A DNA stretch of 64,000 bases from positions 62,001-126,000 of the forward strand of contig JABYQR010000047.1 in the NCBI GenBank assembly GCA_022592445.1, written 5' to 3'. Both the position numbers and the translations under genes were made by a program. This stretch comes from Cytidiella melzeri (lineage: Eukaryota; Basidiomycota; Agaricomycetes; Polyporales; Irpicaceae). This document shows positions 11,857 through 23,908 of this stretch, in pieces. Within the stretch, counting starts at the first letter, position 1; every line of letters begins with the position of its first letter. The notes below the pieces were generated by a model that saw nothing but the letters and a program-made list of their open reading frames with translations, was not told where the DNA came from and ran no database searches.

Positions 11857-13060
11857 CTAGACACGAAGGCCAAGAACCGTTTGCCCTCGAACATCAGCAT
11901 ACATTTCCCGCATCGACCCCCCAACGTACTTCTCGACCAACGGCTTCCAGCAGTCTCCAAGCACCATGTGGTCGCCCTCGCACGTCTCAAACACCAGGTC
12001 CCCACGTTCGTCAATCGTCTTTAGCCCAATAGTGTCGTTCACATACAGCGGCTGCAGGCGCATCGGTATAATAGTCTTCTCGGCAGAACTTGCCACTACG
12101 TCCCGGTCATCCTTTCGAGGCGCGTAGGACCCGAACCAGCTGCTTTCCTTTGGCACGACGGTCTTATCTTCACTGAAGACTACGAGCACGAACTTGTTGA
12201 GCAACTTGAGGTTGTCAGCGTATGTCTCGTTGACGGAAGAGGGATCTTCGTTGTTAATGTCTGGTAGGAAGTGGTTGTGTTCGAGGTACTGGGGAAGTTG
12301 GTCCTGGTCGCGGTAGTACTGGGCCTTGGGGAGGAACGCAGTATGCGGATTAGGTCAACTAACAGCATTCAAACGTAGTACACTCAACAGAGACAATGTT
12401 GGTCTGTGCCCAATCTGAATACACCCCGCCTTTCGCTGCTCTCCTCGCTAGTTGGCATAGGACGTCGAAAGGCCGGCAGGCAGGCAGGTCAGCCACACCC
12501 ATATGCTGCGCGCCGAACGTGATGAGGTTGTGCACCGGAGGTGAATTGTATCTTTCCACGTATGCGCGTAGAAACTGCCCAGCTAGCAAAGGTTCGTGAG
12601 GTCAGCGTTGGGGGCTCAAAGCATCTGTCCGTAACATTGACTGCTTGAAGAGGAGACGTACCCTGTGAGAACCCGATAGCATCGAACCCTCCCTTCAGCT
12701 CAGGGATACCCCGCACCTGTTCGGTCACATTCTCGAGCTGCAAATTCACATTCCCATACTGCGACACACCGCGTTAGCTTTCTGACCTCATCCTGGCACA
12801 AGGGGCAATAACTCAACGAAACTAGCTCGTCTGTCATCTTCCTGGCTGTCGGCGAGATGCACAGAGTGCACGAATATGCCTGGGTACATGCTCCTGATCT
12901 CTTCCATAAATTTAAGGATCCCGGGCGAGCCGTAACTGTCTCCGAGGCCATGCCATATGACGAGCGGGCGGGGCGAAGGGACTGTTACGGGAGAGGCCAA
13001 ACAGAGGAAGATGCATGCCAGAAGGACAATAGTAATAGTAACGGATGGGGAATGGCGCAT
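11857..13060 (-). CDS. PPT1: Palmitoyl-protein thioesterase
   Basis: This is the lysosomal/vacuolar enzyme class that removes thioester-linked fatty acids from S-acylated proteins. Four exons are read leftwards from the ATG at 13060. A hydrophobic signal peptide (VTITIVLLACIFLCLASP) comes first, then PLVIWHGLGDSYGSPG (oxyanion region) and the nucleophile motif GFSQAGQFLRAY with its Ser. Next are ITFGAQHMGV, AQYYRDQDQLPQYLEH, the acidic-residue region VVFSEDKTVVPKESSWFG, and the histidine motif CEGDHMVLGDCW. The Ser-Asp-His triad is therefore present. The usual second Gly after GFSQ is Ala at the exon junction. Two introns seem to use GTTGAGT donors. An upstream in-frame ATG at 13108 exists, but the start at 13060 gives a cleaner signal peptide. 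Confidence 0.92.
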
Positions 13061-13229
13061 CGTGAACCGCTTACAGCAACGTCCAACAACGTTGGAGTTC
13101 GGGTTCAAGACAAGTTGAACGCAATACGAGAGCCGCGCACAGTACGGGCGGTTACCTACTGTAAATCATACGCAGCTTCAGGTGAAATATTTCGTCTGCA
13201 AAACGAAACGTCATCGAAAAAGAGGAAGA

Positions 13230-13301
13230 TTCCGACACGGGGAATCGAACCCCGGGCTATCGCGTGAGAGGCGATAATGTTAGCCACTACACCATATCGG
13301 A
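13230..13301 (-). tRNA. tRNA-Glu (anticodon CTC)
   Basis: Read on the minus strand, the 72-nt sequence folds as a full cloverleaf. The acceptor stem is TCCGATA with TGTCGGA, the anticodon stem ATCGC/GCGAT encloses loop CTCTCAC with anticodon CTC, and the T arm contains GGTTCGATTCC. No intron is present. A run of five T follows the 3' end at about 13221-13217, a typical RNA polymerase III terminator. An identical copy lies on the plus strand at 31092-31163. Confidence 0.97.
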
Positions 13302-13587
13302 TACTATATCTTTCACAAAGAGCGTGATATATTGCGTATTGACAGCCAGCGGGTATTACTGGAACTGGTGCTGATCCCGAGTATGGTATTTCCACAGAAA
13401 GACGTTGCCAGTATGGGTAGCCGCAAAATCGTGACGCGTTCTCCTTAACCGATGTGGGTCTTACATAGTCAATATATGATAACCGCGCCTATGCCTTGTC
13501 TCTGTCGTGCCCACAGCTTGTGGCAGTACTGACTACACACCCGATCGACCATACTACCAGACTCTCATCATCGAACTGTGCTAAACC

Positions 13588-14752
13588 ATGAACAGCCGAA
13601 AGCACTCAATATGCGAACAACCTACCATAACTCCTGTCCACTCCCAAACACGAGCAGAATCAGAGGTCGTCGCCGACACACAGGGGAAAATCGACCAACA
13701 TCCTGACGAACTACTACCTCAACTCCCATACAGCCTCTCTCCCCCACGCCGTCGACGCGCCATCGCCATCTTCTTCACCCTGATCTTCATTGAGACATGC
13801 GTCCTTCCTCTCGTGCTGTACTACTCCTTCCGACTGGGGGTTCCCCATCTATCCTTGCAGGCCAACCTCGCAATCATTACCAGCTTAGTAGGCACCATCA
13901 GCGGCTTCAAGCTCGCCTCGCGGGCGTGGAACCTGTGGTACAAGGAAGGAAACAGCGCCCGGAGACCCATCGGTGGTGGAAAATGGGGTCTTGATACCTT
14001 TCACGTGTGGATTTCGCTTGCACTGACGGCGTTCTTTGTGCCACTAACTGTTGGTTCGTCCGTGTGAGTGATTCTCTAGAGTTGACGTACCCCTGAAGAA
14101 GTTTGCTTACTGGAAATGTAGTTCTCCGGCGAGTGTCGAAGCGATATCGATGGCTTTGCCATGCTTCATGCTCGTCTTCTGCGTGCCACTATTCATCACA
14201 GGACTTTATCCTGGACGCATAAGAGTTTCTTTTCGCGTCTCCTCGATGCCTGCCAACAAGCCTCTTCCTCCTCTAACGTATACAATCACCGAAGACGTTC
14301 TAGCCGTCGATGGTGGCGGGAGGCTGGCGTTCCGCCAAGCATGGCGCCGTCGTTATGAGGTATCACGCTGCATGAGACGCCTGCTTCGTATCATAGCCAT
14401 CGCGTGGGGCCTCAGTGGATGTGTCGTCGCGAGCGTGCTGATTGCTACCTCTTGGAGCACTCCTATGGATGTAGGGTATGCCTTGGGATATGGCATACCG
14501 TGGATATGGGTGGCGGTACTTTCAATATGGACGATCCGCTTCGTTCACCGTCAATTGGATGTAGAACGCCAAGCGTGGCAGGATGGAGTTAGGGAAGAGG
14601 TAGTGCTGCCCGTGTGCGAGGAGCACATTGACAGTGAAGTGGCAGTGCAGACGTGTAACACGTCTGAGAAGATTGCGCCGTCGGAGAGAACATGTACTGG
14701 TGTTACAGGTGATGTGAATGTGTCACTAGTGGAGGATAATATCATAGATTAG
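13588..14752 (+). CDS. Multi-pass membrane protein of unknown function
   Basis: Two exons (13588-14063 and 14122-14752) join in frame to 368 residues. About 60 polar N-terminal residues end in PPRRRR. Four or five hydrophobic segments follow: AIFFTLIFIETCVLPLVLYY, a weaker one at LAIITSLVGTISGF, WISLALTAFFVPLTV, MALPCFMLVFCVPLFITGL, and a pair around IIAIAWGLSGCVVASVLIA and WIWVAVLSIWTIRF. The C-terminal 60 residues are hydrophilic and acidic. The RRRR before the first segment suggests a cytosolic N-terminus. No catalytic motif is recognised. The pattern resembles uncharacterised conserved fungal membrane proteins, but I cannot assign a family. Confidence 0.78.
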
Positions 14753-17588
14753 TCGCAGCAACCATAGATACACATAGCCGTACTCACCTCTTTATAATTG
14801 TAGCTTATTACTTTCTCGCTAACCATGCCAGTGCCTTGCTGTCAAGCAAGAATAGTTCTTGCTCGATCAGCAGTAAGTACCTTTGAATAGTATCATGGCC
14901 CTCAACCTTCGAGAAGGATATACAAGTGTCTTGTTGTTGGCTGGCAGGAAAACGTGGCAGAGTGAGAGCCGCAACTGCTGAATCATCTATCAACCAGCGC
15001 TTCACAAGAGCTTTGTGGCGCGGCGGGCTCCAAAAAGGCAATCGCGTCGGCAACTTGTTTAGCGCTCACTGTTGCCCAACTGGCCTCCGAGATTCCATCC
15101 ACAGACATGGTAGCCACTCACCTACCAGCGATTACGAAAAAAGAATACACCTCGCGTTAATTACCGGAGAAGAGTAGATGCCGCGTACCCACGTCTAAAC
15201 CCGTGTTGAACCTGTGGGAACCGTCTCATGTAGTGAAAATCCAGACTCACGCTTCTGGGATCGTCCGCCGGAAATGAGGCTAGGAGGTTCAGAGACAAAA
15301 AGCAGAGCACAGTGGCCAACCTTCTTGCAACGGGTGCACGCTCCTGGATCATGTTGGGTCTACTTCGCACGTATGTCTTTTTCTGACATTATAATCCATA
15401 TTTCCTTCGTTTTCGGTGCCGTTGATGAAGGACTCAAAAGGCTCTGGAACCTCTCTCGAATCTCCTCTCCCACACTCGGACCCCCGGGCAGCTCAAAGGT
15501 TTTAGCTTTTCCAGCATGGGCATTGCAGAGACGCAACGGGAATCGCAAAACAATCGGCGCACATCCTGACATGTGACAGTTAGCCCTGGCAAAAAGCACG
15601 CATTGTTCAAACGTTCGTCGTTCAAAGTTTCGAACGTTCAAACCTTTAAGTTCGCCTCTCGCCGGGAAGGTAGAAACGACCCCAGTTCAACCTCGGGTGA
15701 GCGCGGGTGACAACACGCGTGCAGGCAAGTAAAGCCTGAATGCTATTTGGACATCAATAACTACTTTCGAGGGAGCGCCGCACCCAGTTGTGGGCGTTAT
15801 AATGAGGCAACTGGAAAGTACACTGTGACTCGCTATGACTGACTGTACCAAAGGACTTGCTTACTAACGACATGAATCATCATCTTCGAGACCGCGTTCT
15901 TCAGCAGCGAATACTTAGTCACACTCACGCGTATGTATACGCTGCTATTTTTGGAATTCACCTATAATATCTTGCGCGCCCGACTAGTAAAAAGCCACCG
16001 AGGATCCGGAAGATGTTCAGAGAATACCGGAAGAAATCCAGTCCGACTTCGTGCTGTCGTTCGAACTTCGCGCCCAAGCACTCGGACCCGGCGGATCCCT
16101 CAGGCTTGGGCGAGCATTGTGTAGTAGACCTACTTCTGTAGGGTGTATCCTGTCCCAAGTTTCCTCCCGACTATAAAGTTAAAGGAAAATCCACGAGGTT
16201 CGTTACCGACAACTCTGCGAGTCTAACATATCAGCAGGGGGAGAAGAGGATAAATTGCAAAGAAAGCTTCAATGAAGGAAACACACCCTTTTCCGAGCCT
16301 AATGCGACGGTGCTTGCCGACCAGCGATCACTAGCACTCTTGACTCAGGTCCACGGGCTTACTATACGGCTAAATTTCGAAAGAACAAAAAAGTGCCATC
16401 TCTCAATTCTTGAACAAGTCCTTCCGCCCAAAGAGTGAGATGTATGCACACATAGAGGGGTAAATTAAAAGATCCAACAGAATGACAGGATAGTGGGATA
16501 GGGTATGTTTCAAAAGAAAACAGCGTGAACCTGCGACAATTGGAAACACCGAGTTGAAGGTAATGCGAGGGGGTAGGGGAATGATGCGATGATGGGGAGT
16601 GATGGGGGTGCGATGATTGCAGGTGTAAATTGAGGAAAAGGATGGAACAACAGATGCCGGGGAAGACGGACGAACGGAATGTGAGACATGTAAAGAAATC
16701 CGTTCAAAACCTACACTACTTATTCAAAGAATAAATCAAAAAACCATAGAAAGAGAACAAACGATGCGAGCGAGGGGATCCAGAAGACACCAACGAAAGC
16801 TCTATGACTAACCCAGGCGAGGCAACCTCTACGGAGCACTGGAGGTAGCGATGACATGGGGCATAGCCGGGGCCTGGGTAGCTGGAGAGGAGTAGATAGA
16901 AAGCAAGAAAAGCTTTTGATATCCGCGTTCCGCGAGGGCAACCTAACCGATAGGTGTCACCCATGGAATCGTGTGATAGGTTGTAGTGGTACATTGGGTG
17001 GGAGTTCAGTAGTCGTGATTTCTTCATATACAGCCAATGTTGATATGCTTGCAAATGAGATGTCTTGTGGTGTGGACCGTGGAATTGCGATGCGTGAGAA
17101 GACGTGTTGTACAGGAACAGTGAGACAATAGATACAACGGTGAGGAACATCGGAACTTCCGCCTTCTCCCAAAGACCTTGTCCTTCGGCAGAAAACAGGT
17201 TTTGCTTGATTAGACGACGGCACTGCAGCAAATGGACGCGCAAGTTTGACGACGATGATCCGGCGATGCGGTGGCTCAATCAGCTGCGGCAGTGTGGAAG
17301 TAGGTGAGTAGACGCAGGGGAGTACGGTATCCAAGAAACTGTGGTCCTCGTTTAGCGAGATATAGGGGTGCCCGGGATGTGATGGTCCAACCAGATGGAT
17401 GTGTCGCCAGCGTCGAAAGAGATGAGATTAAGAATCATCAATGTGCAAGCTGAGACGATGATGAATGATGCTGATGAGTAGACGGCGACGAATGATGCTG
17501 CGACGCAGGACAACGCAGGACCTATAGGAGCGACCGGTTCAAGGATAACTCACGAAGGGGAAAAGAAGACCGAGTGGGGGCGGAGGTA
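14753..17588. other. Long gap with weak candidate exons
   Basis: No gene can be called with confidence. On the minus strand, between 15352 and about 14811, there is a possible small spliced gene. It would have a hydrophobic start (ATVLCFLSLNLLASFPADD), a GTGAGT donor near 15250 and an acceptor near 15210, then Cys-containing frames that I could not join. The region 15600-16500 shows nothing. The part from 16500 to 17588 is purine-rich on the plus strand and may hold the 3' untranslated region of the polyQ gene ending at 17589. Confidence 0.35.
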
Positions 17589-19372
17589 CTAGCGCTGCGC
17601 GGCAGGCGGTGCATCCAGGGGGTCTTGGAATGAGACTGGTGTAGATGCATGTACAGGGACACCTGCCGGTGTCACCGCATCACCCTCAGCACCCTCAGAG
17701 TCGGGCTTAGGGATAATGCCATCAATACCCCGGTAGTCGAACTCCTGGCCGAATTCCTTGATCATCGCCTTGCCCATCGTGCACACCCAGCCAAGGCCTT
17801 GTCCGGTGACCAGTTGACCTGGCCAAAAGAGTTCACCGTCATCGTCTTCGATATCCGGCTCGTGTTCGTCCTGTGCTGAAAACGTTGAATGAATCATTCG
17901 CTGGAACGTCCGCGGGAAGTGCTTCGCCATGAGTGGTAGTGTCAACGTCTGTTGGGATTGACTCATGCACCAAGAAGCTGCGACAATACCACCACTTTGA
18001 AACTTCCTGGGAGCGATAAAACCCCAATTCATAGCAAGTGTGATATGCGGTGGAGGTGGAGGGTCGGATGGTTGTTGTTGTTGTTGTTGTTGTTGCTGCT
18101 GTTGCTGCTGCTGCTGCTTCTTCTGCTGCTCGGCTTGCTGTGTATTAGACAAGGCTGACGAAGAGGACGGCTCCGTCGAGTTCTTAGTCACAGCTGGCGC
18201 CGCTGATAGACGACCAGTGGGGGTTGAGTTGGCGCTATTAGAAGTGATGATACTTGCCGGAGACGGCAACATCGGAGGTGTCGCAGCCTCGGCCTCCTTG
18301 GCAGCAGCCTCTCGCTCCAGCTCTTCACGGTGCATAGAGGTCAGCATCTGCGACACTCGCTCGTTCTCAGAGTTGATAGGCCTTGCAAACGAGTTGATTT
18401 GTCGGCCATGGATGAAACCTTCGATCATCCAACTATTGAGGAAAGACGGGGAGACTATTGATGTTAGCGCCTACAGACTGATTGAGTGGGCAACCTACAT
18501 GAGACCTGACAGTGCCTTCTCCCTATCATCTGCCCCCTCCTCCACTTGCCATTTCCGCTTACAATGAACGAGGAATGCTTCTATACTAGACCAATTACCG
18601 CGGCTGCATTTTGAGCGCGAGTAGTCCTTCGCCCATATGGCGTACGCGAAGTCGACCAATGCATCGAGAAGCTCCAGACGGGCGACGAGATGCCCATACT
18701 TGTGGTACGGTGATTGCGGAGGGGGTGGGTCAGGAAGCGCAAGATATGCGGAATTCTTTGGGTGGAACGTCGACAACATTCGTCTATCCCCGGAGTACTT
18801 GAGCATCCGACCGTAGCCATGATACTTGTCGTAGAGCTCATCGAAGAATATTGTGGGGAGTTTTGCACCTCGTCGAGGTCTACGCACTGGAACGTCTGAG
18901 ATATCTACCGCTCGCCTGGATGCCGGAGTATCTTCGCTCAGCTCACCATCCTCGCGGGCGTAATTGGAAGGCCCTGCGACAGGGTGCGAGGACGACTGGG
19001 GGCGGTGAGGATCTGGTACACGAGACCTCTTGCTGACACTCTGCTCTATGTGAGCATCGGATTTGCGTTTGGCCCCGGGTGCGGGTGAGTTACTTCGTGA
19101 GTCGGGGGGCGACGGTGGGAGTTCTGACGGAATTTGCGTGGAGAGAGGGCCGAGGATCTGCGGAAGTCGGGATTGAGGTGAATTCTGAGTTAGTTGTGGA
19201 AGATCTACCGACCTCAAGACTCTTCAAGAGCTGTTCTCGAGTGTATCGTCTATGTGGACATGAGAGGATGAGATGAGGGAGGGTATGTGGAGGGGGGGAG
19301 TACTCACTGGCGTCTTGATTTGTGCGACGATGAGGACGACGCATACGACGTCGCAGAGGTGACGCGGTGCAT
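17589..19372 (-). CDS. PolyQ protein with eIF4E-binding-type motif
   Basis: Four exons (19372-19308, 19249-19213, 19157-18499, 18432-17589) join in frame to 534 residues. The ATG at 19372 is chosen because only this frame joins the second exon, which encodes RYTREQLLKSLE. YTREQLL fits the eIF4E-binding pattern Y-x4-L-hydrophobic. A Ser/Pro-rich nuclear-signal-like stretch (GAKRKSD, SKRSRVPD) follows, then a conserved-looking helical block around LVARLELLDALVDFAYAIW. The second half has a coiled-coil-like charged helix, a polyglutamine run of about 16 residues after QQKK, PPPPP, and an acidic tail. Function is inferred only as a possible translation or mRNA regulator. The helical block could instead belong to a transcription-related family I cannot name. 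Confidence 0.72.
18062..18130 (-). repeat. CAA/CAG trinucleotide run coding polyglutamine
   Basis: On the plus strand this reads as a GTT run followed by mixed GCT/GTT units. On the minus strand it gives CAA/CAG codons for an uninterrupted Gln run, preceded by QQKK. Mixed codons suggest a moderately old repeat. Long Leu or Cys frames on the opposite strand are shadows of it. Confidence 0.9.
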
Positions 19373-22300
19373 GTCGACGGCGGCACAGGGATGGAGGGAG
19401 GGGAGGTGGTGGTAGGAAGTCAAGAAGTGAAGGGCGGTGGACACCGCAACAATGGCGTGAAGTCCGGTGGAAGGGTGAACAAGGTCAGGGCAGCACCAGG
19501 CTCAGGCTGTTACGGGCTGTGACGCGGGTGATGTGACGCTCTCCCCTCCCTCAATTTCAGCGCTTTTCAAATTGGGCCACTGGCTGACTGGCCTCTTTCC
19601 TTGCTCCTCCATTGCCTGCTGTGCTCTGAGGGTTGTGCCACTATTATGCAGGCCCATAACGACGCTCTTTGCTATTGTCTGGTGTCCGCTGGTGGCTTTG
19701 TGTGCGGGCACCCTCCGGTCGGACGCCGGATCGATGGCGGCGGTTATTGTGGACGTGCTGAGAAAGGCAACTGCATCCGTACGGTGTGCAGCAGGTGTGA
19801 CTGGTGAGCGAGCGAGCACGAGTGGTCCCTCGAAATAATAATCGCTACTTATCTTCTTCTATTTCATCATTCTCTCGAATCATTACACTTCCCGGCCAAC
19901 CTCGCATTCACACCGGTCTAATTGCACTCCCGGCCACACACAAACACTCACCTCCGCTAGTGGGTAAGTGAACGGCCATCTACAGTAGCGCACTCGTCCA
20001 GACAGCCAACGCCACACGTTTTGTAATGACGTCCCTCTACATAAATATTCTCCACCTTTCTTCTCTTCATGCCGGATAGAATCCTCACTCTGGAATGCTC
20101 TCCTTGCCCTTCCCGCCTCTTCTACAGACAGCGCCCTTGGAACACCGCGAGGTCCTCGTGCCCAGAATCCACATGCGCTCATCGTGATCATTTGCATTCA
20201 GGGCGGACCACACTGTGTGTGACTGCCTGTGACTCTATATCTGTCAGCCCGACGTCGACAAAGACATGGATTGGTAGTTGCATTTCACTATACTGAGCAC
20301 CATCAATGTTTCAAGTTCAACGTTCGTGCACGTCCTTCGTGACCGAATCCGTTACATTCAACACTGTCTATCTTTATACCTACTTAGCGGAACTGCTCCA
20401 CTTCGAACCCGGGTACCAATTATTTAGCAGATTATAAAATCTACTCTCTACTCACAAAGCCCAAGTTGTCTGTGTGGGACTCGTGGCCTACGCTGACCGT
20501 GCTGCGAATGATTGCCTCTCCGATCGAACGGTAGAAGGACACTTGGAAACAGTTACTCTAAGGAGGCGGAGGGCAGTGTGCTTGACACCGATCTGACTTT
20601 AATTACGTTTCTGTGACAATCTAGTCGTCTTGTTTCGCTGATTTCATTCGTCGTACAGTACAGCCCAAAAAACTTGATTGTGATATGACGGTTCGCGAAA
20701 CAACAGTCGCAGAGAACCGCTGAGAGCACAGGCATGTGTGAAGAGGAGAGGAGGTAAGTACCCGGCGGCACTGCACAAGCCTCACTTCGATCCTGATCAT
20801 AACCCCGGAGATCTACACTGCATATTGTCCAGATCCCACCGCGATCGGTCCCTAACCTGGTTTGATTCCGCTGCTTACATAATCAAATCCCGTCAATCAA
20901 ACTGCAGTTTGGGATCCAAACAGCGGTTCGTGATGCGCCTGCGAGCATAGAGGCGGGGCGCGCAAGGTCTGCATCAAAAAACCGTACCGCGCGCCCCATC
21001 CAAGTAGCTTCAATTACCAAGCGTCCGAGTAACACGCCTATCCAGAATTCCGGCTGTGTATCGTGATCATCAGGCGCCCTACTACCCAACGATATTAGTT
21101 TTTCTGGAATCTTATCTAACAAAGACGGTCCACTCGTCTAGGCCATCGGATAAAACAAAACGGGTCGCAAAACGGAAAAAGATCGTGCGCTACGTTATAG
21201 CAGGCTTTGAATGTGACAGATCGAACTGTGCTAGTCATGACGTTTTATAACGTACGTACCCGAACCGGACTTGCAAGACTTGAACAATTACGGAACCTCT
21301 AGTAAATATCGCGGCCCTCTTGGCGAGCTCTAGCGTGTTTCCTACAAGTCGTGCAGGCACATGGAATCAACGTCGGAACCTCAGGTGGGTGCCCATATCA
21401 CCTGCACAAGTCTCGCGACCATTGTAGAACACTTGACTCCTGGAACGAAACGCCAGTATCGTTCCCCCCAAAGTGTCGATTTTTCTCCTTTCAAAAGCAG
21501 CACACCCACGCTCGCCGCGTTGTGCATGTGCCGGGCTCGGGGAAACGGGGAAGGTGTGACAGGGTGGTGGCGTACCGAACGAAAGGAGACGTTCCGGCTC
21601 TCCCAATCTTGCCAACCGCAGATGTCTGGTCCTCAGTGTACGATAGTCCATATTTAAAAGGCTACTCTGTTACTGCTATGAGCCAGCGGAAATGCAAAGC
21701 AAAGGACACGGATCGTAAAGAACCCTCGAGCTGGGATTGCTACCCTGATCAATAATGCGTTCTACGATCAAAAACATACAAATACCGAGTCTGCAACACT
21801 CTGTTTTTTTTTTCTCCCGGAAACATCTTGCAATGCATATGTATGTATGTCGCGCATATCACATAACGCACAAGATTACCCCATGCAGTTCCCAAATGGC
21901 CTCGAGGAGAGCACGTTGAGTTCATATCGATTTCGATCGACGTGTGCCGACCATCACCCCATAGCTATAATCTCGGTGAGGAAGATTATACCTACCAGGC
22001 TCTCAGGCCTTTTGCGACTGGCGGAGTGGAGCTCGTGTTAGCTGCTATAGAATTTTGTGGAGCAACTCCGTGGGAGAAAGCTGACAGCCGAGGGTAAGCA
22101 GTGCAAGTTTGTATGTTTTTGCCGTGCTAGAAATGACATGATAGATACGAGTGTGGGAGCTCTACGTACACTGCTCAGGTATCCTACGACACCAATATCC
22201 GTGCCTTTTGGCTTTGCTTTATCGGCGTATTACTTAGCTGCCCAGAAAACACATTACGGGCCGCCTCGACATGTTGGCCTAGATAACTGGCGCAGATCAG

Positions 22301-22900
22301 CGCAAAACCACACCGTTCCGACTCCGCCAGTGCTCTTCCACCGATGCAACAAGTACCGTTCATCTTCGAAAAAGTAATACATGCGGTTCGACGTTCTTTG
22401 CCTTCCCGGGGCGTTGACATTGAGGCCACCCCCCTTGTTCCCCCGGTCGAAGCGGAAAAGTCGAGAACGAATGGTATACTGTCATCGGTGGCCAAGACTG
22501 ACACTGAGCGTCGAGGAACGTACAAGGCCAAGCACAACCAGTCACGGAATCGTCAATACTTCCAGCACTCACGAGTAGACACAAAGCGGAACAGAAACAT
22601 GAAAGAGGCGTATTTTCGGCTCTAGACACTGAACATTTACTATATCTTGTTCCGTATGCTTGGTTCGGTGGAGCAGCATCATGCGGGAGACATGTATGCA
22701 GTGACAGTACTTTATCACGAACGGGAAGATGCGGCGCGGGATGTTGCGACGAAAGAATGGCCGAAACTGTTCAGAACGTGAATGCACGATGAGAGTTTTG
22801 ATCATGAATTTATGTTACAGCGTGCGACTGTCGCTGTTGCGAGACGCTTGTTACGACGTCACTGAAATTTCCGAGACGACGACCATTGCTCTGAAAATCG
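19373..22900. other. Long gap without a recognised gene
   Basis: About 3.5 kb contain only short frames on both strands. The part next to 19372 should hold the promoter of the polyQ gene. Near 19533-19838 a 101-codon plus frame has mixed composition but no domain. I saw no RNA gene and no repeat of note, apart from a T9 run near 21805. Confidence 0.4.
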
Positions 22901-22904
22901 TTTA

Positions 22905-23700
22905 GACGTAGCAGAGGACACACAGTAATGCTAGACGAGGGAAAGTATTCTTCGTCATCATGCATAAATTACCAAGTACGTCAATGAGAAACTCACATAG
23001 ATCTCCCTTCCCGTCCAACCGTAAGCGATAAACGCGCCTGGCAGCGAAATATCCCGTTACGTCTTCACACACTACCGGTCGAGAATAGTGCTTTCAGGCA
23101 TGCGTTTTTCAAGGTAAATTTGAGCAGTTGTCCGTCAGCTTCGCCAACTGCTTCAGCCGGGTGAGCTCCACTCCAAGATACTCAAACCTGCAATAGCCGC
23201 ATGTCTCAACCCTGCGCGCACCGCGTCAGCCAGTGAGAAGAACAGCGTAAATTAGGAGCTGCATGCGACGGTATGTTAGCGCAGATACGTTGGTACAGAG
23301 ATAATCGTGGCGCGTACCGGTAGCTCCTTATGAACATAGCCCGTCTTTGAAGGAGGGAGATACATATCAGTGGCCGAGGTTTACAGCCATGTAGGGTATA
23401 ACCTGAGAACATTATCCTATCTAGAGTGGACGACACCGACCTCGTAGGTAGTTGAACTTGTGGCGGCCTACAACAAATCAGGATGTGTGCATCCAGCATC
23501 ATGACAAAATGTGAACATACCCTCGAGGGCAACAACGTCGCCGACGTGCAGACTTTCAGGATTCCGTTGGTAAATCATAGCGATGAGCCGCAGTAAGAGT
23601 GAAGATGAAAGTCGGCTGTGGGTGGCATGGTGGTTTCACTGCTCAAAGATGACCATACGTAGCGACATGATGAGTACATGTGTCTAGAATAGCCATGGAG
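22905..23700 (-). pseudogene. Decayed tandem copy of the CBM5/12-DM9 gene
   Basis: Blocks of this stretch match the intact gene at 23909-25352 in the same order and strand. The stretch 22909-22931 matches its last exon, 23013-23043 the GAFITYGG exon, 23114-23235 the exon with the second DM9 repeat, 23262-23350 the next exon and intron, about 23430-23460 the end of its fifth exon, and 23474-23600 the first exon and leader. Exons 2-4 (rest of the chitin-binding domain, linker and hydrophobic segment) are missing. The first exon still keeps an ATG, a frame ending in GDVVALEG, and a GT donor. Later exons have stops and indels. The shared leader motif near 23690 matches about 25440, so the duplication included the promoter side. 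Confidence 0.75.
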
Positions 23701-23908
23701 CGAATCTGATATGCGGATTGGAGGCCCCGAGTGCTGCAGCTGAAACCAAAGAATCTAGGGGATAGAGGACCATAACAGAGATCCTCCGTTGTTGTCAGTT
23801 CTTGCGAATGTATTTTACAATTTATGGCTACTGTTCTGCGATTCGCTTGCTACAGCGTTTCCAAACTCCAGACTTTCCTAGGCACCAGTCATTTCTGCGA
23901 GAAACCGT

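Noticed and set aside
18040..18158. Poly-Cys and poly-Leu plus-strand frames
   Set aside because: They are the complement of the CAA/CAG run that encodes polyglutamine in the minus-strand gene.
20900..22900. Further decayed copies of the CBM5/12-DM9 gene
   Set aside because: A short resemblance near 21695-21715 to the last exon was seen, but no ordered series of matching blocks supports it.
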